NCBI GenBank assembly: GCA_903813345.2
Contig: CAIIXF020000007.1
Span: 39,108,671-39,172,670 of the forward strand
Source of the DNA: Owenia fusiformis
Lineage: Eukaryota > Annelida > Polychaeta > Sabellida > Oweniidae
Direction of reading: 5' to 3'
Length of the DNA stretch: 64,000 nucleotides
The position numbers and the translations under genes were made by a program. The notes below the pieces were generated by a model, which saw only the letters and a program-made list of their open reading frames with translations, had not been told where the DNA came from and did not search any database. Below, piece after piece: positions 60,301 to 64,000 of the stretch (positions are counted from its first letter, which is position 1; every line of letters begins with the position of its first letter).

Positions 60301-62995
60301 TTATACGAGGGACGATCAATTATTAATTGGCCAAAACCATACTTCAACACCTCATTAATAGTAAAACTTACTTGGAATGCATTGAGATCTGTGTAAAACT
60401 CTCTTTCTTTATTTACTATGTCAGTTTTTATCCTCATGGCAACTTCCACATTCCTCTGTTGTCTGATGTCAACTAAATTGTAGATATCTAGCACCGAACT
60501 GTCAATACCTGTTAACATAAATAAAACTGTAACAAAATATTGAGGGAGTTTGACTGTCAAACACCTAGAAGTAAAATTAGAGAAATATGAAATATGATAC
60601 AAACATCATTGTGAAAGTGCCACAGGTCAGGCCCATAGCCAAAGTTGGGGGGAGGGGTCTTTCAAAATCATGCAGTTATTCACCATTCTGAGCACTTTTC
60701 ACCTGATTTTGGTCATTTTTGAGCTTAGGTTGTCAAATGTGAACCCCCCTGGAAATTTTTAAAAAGTGAAGTCCCCCTTCCCAACACCTGGCTATTGGCC
60801 TGCGGATAGTCAGTGAAAATAGAATGAAATATTTGTTTACATACATGCCAGGCTAACTATCCTCAATATTATTATTAATTCTTATATTAAAGCATCTGTC
60901 TACACCTGCCATGATTAGAATCCCAATAAAACTCTACAATAGCCATACTTATTTTAAAAATTTTAATTCTAAGAACCCCCCCTCACCTGGTGAGTTGTGT
61001 AGGCGCACTATATGTTCTACATTTGGTATAAATGTATGGACCTCCGTCAGCAGTTTTCCACGAATTACACGAATGAATGGATTGTCATATTCTATAGGCT
61101 GGAAATCAAATTCAAAATGTTGATTATTCATCAATATTGGTTTAAATTCAAGTCAATAAATTGTGGGTAAATTAATGTACTCGTTTCTTGTATGCTTACC
61201 AGTACTTGATCATGCAGTCTCGATAAATGACTCTCTCACACATTAACTTGTGCATTAATTCACCAACTATTCATTACATGTATAAAAGCATTTAACGAAA
61301 TCTAATACTGCAGTGATGATTTTTAATCTGAACTGAATATCTATAAATGAATCTTTATTTACACCATAATAAAATAGTTATTTAATAGATACTGTAGTTT
61401 TCCCAGGTGTGATTATTACCCCATAGTAATATGAATAATTTACTAGTTACAAGTACCAGCCTACTGGTTTAAAATATATACCAGTAGTTTTGATTTTACT
61501 TTTAAGAACAGATATGTAACACGACAGCACAAAAATCACACCACAACCCGCCAGTCTCACTCCACCACCAACCTTTCCTGGACCATCGGGGAGAAATAAA
61601 TATGCCCCGCTCTTTTCCTTGCCCGGTCTTGTACCATACAGCAGGAAGTCCATGCTCATTTTTAGCGTGTTAGTGATCGTTCCTGGGTCATCACGAGCTA
61701 ATAAGTACTGCAGGCAATTGAACTTAGAATTAATTCCTGGATTAACACCTTATATGGTTATATAGGGAAAAAATTAACACCTTATTTGGTTATAAAGGGA
61801 CTTGAGTGCAAGCTTTGGATTTGTGTGTTAGTTAAGGTGCAAGCATGCAAGTAAAGGTGCAAGTATGCAAGCGTATGGTGCAAGAACTGTACTTAATGTT
61901 ATAATTGCTAGATATAGTAGCCATCACACCCAAAATATATGAGAAAGTGTAACTTTCAATGCCTAGAATAAATTTTAACCCATGTGAGAGAGACCCATAG
62001 AAAGTAATCCCATAGTAAGAGAAACCCATAGTAAGTGATCCATAAGTGAGAGATATCCAAAGTGAAAGAAACTCATAATGAGAGAAACCCATAAACCCAA
62101 AATTAGAGACCTTTTCTGTTTGTGAGCTAAAAAAACTGTTTCCAAGAGAGTCTTGGCACTTTCCCCAAAGTTAGGGACAAATTCCTCTCATTATCTAATC
62201 TACATCTATTAAATAAGCAGAAAATAAAAACGAAAGCAAAACCAACAACCATTCTAAGCCAAACATAGAGGATTACTAAGTTTTATGCAGTCTCTTGTTC
62301 AGAGTTGCACAAAATGAAGTTTAAAAAGCCAATCTCGTCATATTTTTGCTTATAATATTTTTTAAAAAACTCTTAAACATCACATCAAATGATTGTTTAT
62401 GACGCTCAATGTCACCCATATTAAATATGGTTCATCCTGCATTACAGTAAAACCTGTATATTCCAAACATCTCTCTCATTTGAACACTTTTTGGTCACAA
62501 TTTGCAGGGATTTCATTAGAAGTGAGGCAACAGGCGATTTACACCAGTTCTTTTCACAAAATATTGTTGTTTTAAGGGACTTTTCAACTATTCCATGTTA
62601 AATTTATGACTTCCATTAATTTTGCCTGTTGTTTTCATTTATACATAATCAGTCAGACTTCCATGTTTAAATGAAAAAATTGAAATGTAAACACCCACCA
62701 ATCTGAACACTTTCAGCAGGTCCAAGTGGTGTTCAAATTAGACAGGTTTTACTGAACTTGTTAATTCAAATTTTGAATTTTATTTGCTTGTAAAGATACA
62801 ACGAGTCTGGCATTTTGTTTTCAGATACATGCTCCAAGTCATCAAACCCCACTCTCCAGAGATCAATCTTACCCTTGCGTTGCCATCGGGCAAAAATAAG
62901 TATGCTCCACTTTTCTCTTTTCCAGATGTTGTTCCGTATTTCACAAATTGTATATTTGTCATATGTGTTTGTTTGGTGTCAGCATAACTTAATGA
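51336..62995 (-). CDS. MAN2A: Golgi alpha-mannosidase II (GH38), 3' part of gene
   Basis: C-terminal third of the Golgi enzyme that trims two mannoses from GlcNAcMan5GlcNAc2 during complex N-glycan synthesis. Exons in transcription order: 62,873-62,995 or 61,573-61,707 (alternatives); 60,987-61,098; 60,372-60,508; 56,005-56,146; 55,531-55,664 or 54,487-54,620 (alternatives); 53,122-53,317; 52,812-52,930; 51,336-51,488. Borders are GT-AG, phases agree, and one path gives 371 residues to the stop. Landmarks in order: [105 protein letters not shown] and the final [13 protein letters not shown]. The catalytic N-terminal exons and membrane anchor lie beyond base 64,000. The two vertebrate paralogues (MAN2A1/2) cannot be told apart here. 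Confidence 0.95.
54487..54620 (-). CDS. MAN2A: MAN2A alternative exon pair 2, copy b
   Basis: Same length (134 nt), same start and end phase; acceptor AAATAG, donor GTATTG. Encodes [18 protein letters not shown] and ends with NEYSK. It matches copy a at 32 of 44 residues and has no stop. The canonical second Arg of DRRL is Thr here. Introns to the neighbours are about 0.9 and 1.2 kb. Confidence 0.85.
55531..55664 (-). CDS. MAN2A: MAN2A alternative exon pair 2, copy a
   Basis: 134 nt. Begins with 2 nt that complete a Gly codon, ends in phase 0; acceptor TTTTAG, donor GTGTGT. Encodes [18 protein letters not shown] and ends with DPKSK. It keeps the canonical DRRL of alpha-mannosidase II. Confidence 0.9.
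56005..56146 (-). CDS. MAN2A: MAN2A exon inside a 152-bp triplication, functional copy
   Basis: 142 nt; acceptor TTTTAG, donor GTACGT. Encodes [12 protein letters not shown] to SLGVASLNT. Only this copy, the last of three in transcription order, keeps the 3' coding end and the donor. Confidence 0.9.
56147..56486 (-). repeat. Two extra 152-bp copies of a MAN2A exon with its acceptor
   Basis: Almost exact repeats of most of exon 56,005-56,146 plus 5' intron sequence, with acceptors at about 56,298 and 56,450. They lack the coding end (GVASLNT) and the donor, and 152 is not a multiple of 3, so reading through from one copy to the next shifts frame. They should be skipped in productive transcripts. 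The differences between copies are single bases (for example Tyr versus His codons). Confidence 0.85.
56778..58942. mobile_element. 2165-bp palindromic mariner-type element in a MAN2A intron
   Basis: Ends CAGGGTGGTCCAAAAAAATG and its complement with TA on both sides (56,776-56,777; 58,943-58,944). The two halves are long inverted copies of each other (for example 57,020-57,100 versus 58,620-58,705, and 57,488-57,710 versus 58,409-58,635). Decayed transposase is visible: on the minus strand near 57,020-57,110 the C-terminal [18 protein letters not shown] and NGGHIERL; on the plus strand near 57,375-57,490 a CDFHVWGEL segment. No intact frame. Confidence 0.8.
59351..60201. mobile_element. 851-bp ACAGTAGAACCTG-family element in a MAN2A intron
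   Basis: Opposed ends ACAGTAGAACCTGCTAAGTG and CACAGGTTCTACTGT, each with repeated AAGTGGAACACCTC motifs. The middle has repeated segments (TTAACCTCCTGTAGAGAT twice; GGCAGAATGAGGAGGATTAA twice). Confidence 0.75.
60628..60802. mobile_element. 175-bp MITE of the CAGGCCCGTAGCCAGG family
   Basis: Begins CAGGCCCATAGCCAAAG and ends CCTGGCTATTGGCCTG; contains GAACCCCCCTGG-like sequence shared with the copy at 24,221-24,431. Confidence 0.7.
61573..61707 (-). CDS. MAN2A: MAN2A alternative exon pair 1, copy b
   Basis: 135 nt (45 codons), phase 0 at both ends, acceptor CTGCAG, donor GTTGGT (weaker than copy a). Encodes [19 protein letters not shown]. Both copies are open, so either could be joined to the next exon; joining both would also keep the frame but repeat the segment. 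Confidence 0.8.
62444..62754. mobile_element. ACAGTAAAACCTG-family element between the first alternative exons
   Basis: Ends ACAGTAAAACCTGTATATTC and TTAGACAGGTTTTACTG; sits in the intron between the two copies of exon pair 1 of MAN2A. Confidence 0.7.
62873..62995 (-). CDS. MAN2A: MAN2A alternative exon pair 1, copy a
   Basis: 123 nt (41 codons), phase 0 at both ends, acceptor TTTAG, donor GTAAGA. Ends with [19 protein letters not shown], the conserved segment preceding the PFIRVIRG exon. The N-terminal half differs from copy b (61,573-61,707) in sequence and by four residues in length. Confidence 0.85.
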
Positions 62996-64000
62996 CTAAA
63001 GCGTGAAACAAAGTTCGTTAAGAAATAATAAAAAAGCGATATCACTATAATGTACATGTAAAATTGAAAAGCATGTGTTCAAAAGATTATACGAGGTTAT
63101 AGGCCAGAGTATTTGAATTCAATATTTAGCCTTTTAAGGATAAAAGTGGTGCAGTTTCTTCAAAAAGTGTCATTAATTAAGGTACGATATTCAGAATGAG
63201 GGTCATCCATTAACCTTCATTACAAAATTTCAATTTTATGTGTGATTTTGTAAACCAATTTGAACAATGTACAAATGTTCTCAGAAATAACTATTATTGT
63301 ATTTCTGTTCAAAATTAATTTGAATGATATTGTGTACAAATTACACTCTTATTGATTATAATAAAATATTCTTTGTTTGCAATAAACCCTGCACGGACTC
63401 TTGTAGAATGAACTGAATGCCGGCAGATATCACGCAAACCAATTGAATTACTTACTCTTGCCTTATTTATAATTGTACATTTTAAAGGTGTATTACAATA
63501 CCAATACTAGTGAGAATAAAAAGTTCATGCCTAAAACTGCAACATTTAAAGTTACATAAACCTAATTGACACGTAGCATTACGAGGTTTCCATGAGTTAA
63601 CAAATACAGAACACTGAAAGCATTTCTAAAAGCGACAAGGTGTGAAGCATGTGTCAGCTAAACAGTGTCAGTTAAAGTGTCAGTTAAACCAATATTCAGG
63701 ATTATGTTTATGTACTCAAGTTATAGTTATATCATAAGTTTGTATATCTCAGTTAAAAATTATTTCATTAAGAAGAAAGATTAGGGAAGCAATGTGTTTT
63801 CACACTTTTCAGAAGCTTGCAATATTCAGTTTTAAGAAAAGAACTTCACATAATAATTCATGTTTAAGCTATCCACATTTATCCTTTAACCCATTTTTAC
63901 AAAACTTCATGTTTAAGTGTTATTAAGTAAATTAACTTTAGCAATGTATGAATATTTTGAGCTTATAAACAGCTAATACCATGGTACAATCACATTTCTG
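62996..64000 (-). other. MAN2A intron running off the window
   Basis: No exon of the upstream catalytic domain could be recognised on the minus strand; AT-rich intron sequence only. Confidence 0.5.

Overview
This is nuclear DNA of an intron-rich, AT-rich animal, most likely a marine invertebrate. Protein-coding exons have GT-AG introns and the encoded proteins (GMPPA, HYPK, alpha-mannosidase II, a rhodopsin-class GPCR) are animal-like. No rRNA, tRNA, operon or prokaryotic feature was seen. I cannot fix the phylum. Fold-back elements that carry tandem repeats in their inverted arms recall the TU elements of sea urchins, but that is weak evidence.

Bases 1-31,000 are gene-poor and built largely from mobile and satellite DNA. 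Three large elements share one architecture (inverted ends, tandem repeats in the arms pointing in opposite directions, a spacer): about 509-4139, 12,820-19,090 and 20,215-27,536. Each uses an unrelated repeat. Nested in or between them are a broken non-LTR retrotransposon endonuclease (4494-5000, cut by a 500-N assembly gap), an apparently intact mariner-type transposon (25,248-26,641), several non-autonomous elements ending in CAGGGTG, a small element with a perfect 9-bp target duplication, and two copies of a 420-bp hairpin-bearing repeat. The only clear host gene here is a single-exon class A GPCR (10,248-11,135, minus).

Bases 31,000-64,000 hold three host genes, which I assembled exon by exon. 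GMPPA (11 coding exons, minus, 43,910-31,319) gives an unbroken 420-residue protein. HYPK (3 coding exons, plus, 44,214-47,453) gives 114 residues and diverges from GMPPA across a 303-bp shared promoter interval. The 3' third of a Golgi alpha-mannosidase II gene (MAN2A, minus, 62,995-51,336) converges on HYPK; its 5' part lies beyond the right edge.

The most interesting signal is in MAN2A. Two consecutive coding segments are each present as two diverged, splice-site-bearing, phase-matched exons (62,873-62,995 versus 61,573-61,707, and 55,531-55,664 versus 54,487-54,620). The second pair has identical length (134 nt, not a multiple of 3), so using both or neither would break the frame. That is the signature of mutually exclusive splicing. 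A third exon lies in a fresh 152-bp triplication. GMPPA and MAN2A both act in mannose/N-glycan metabolism; HYPK acts in N-terminal acetylation. Their adjacency may be chance.
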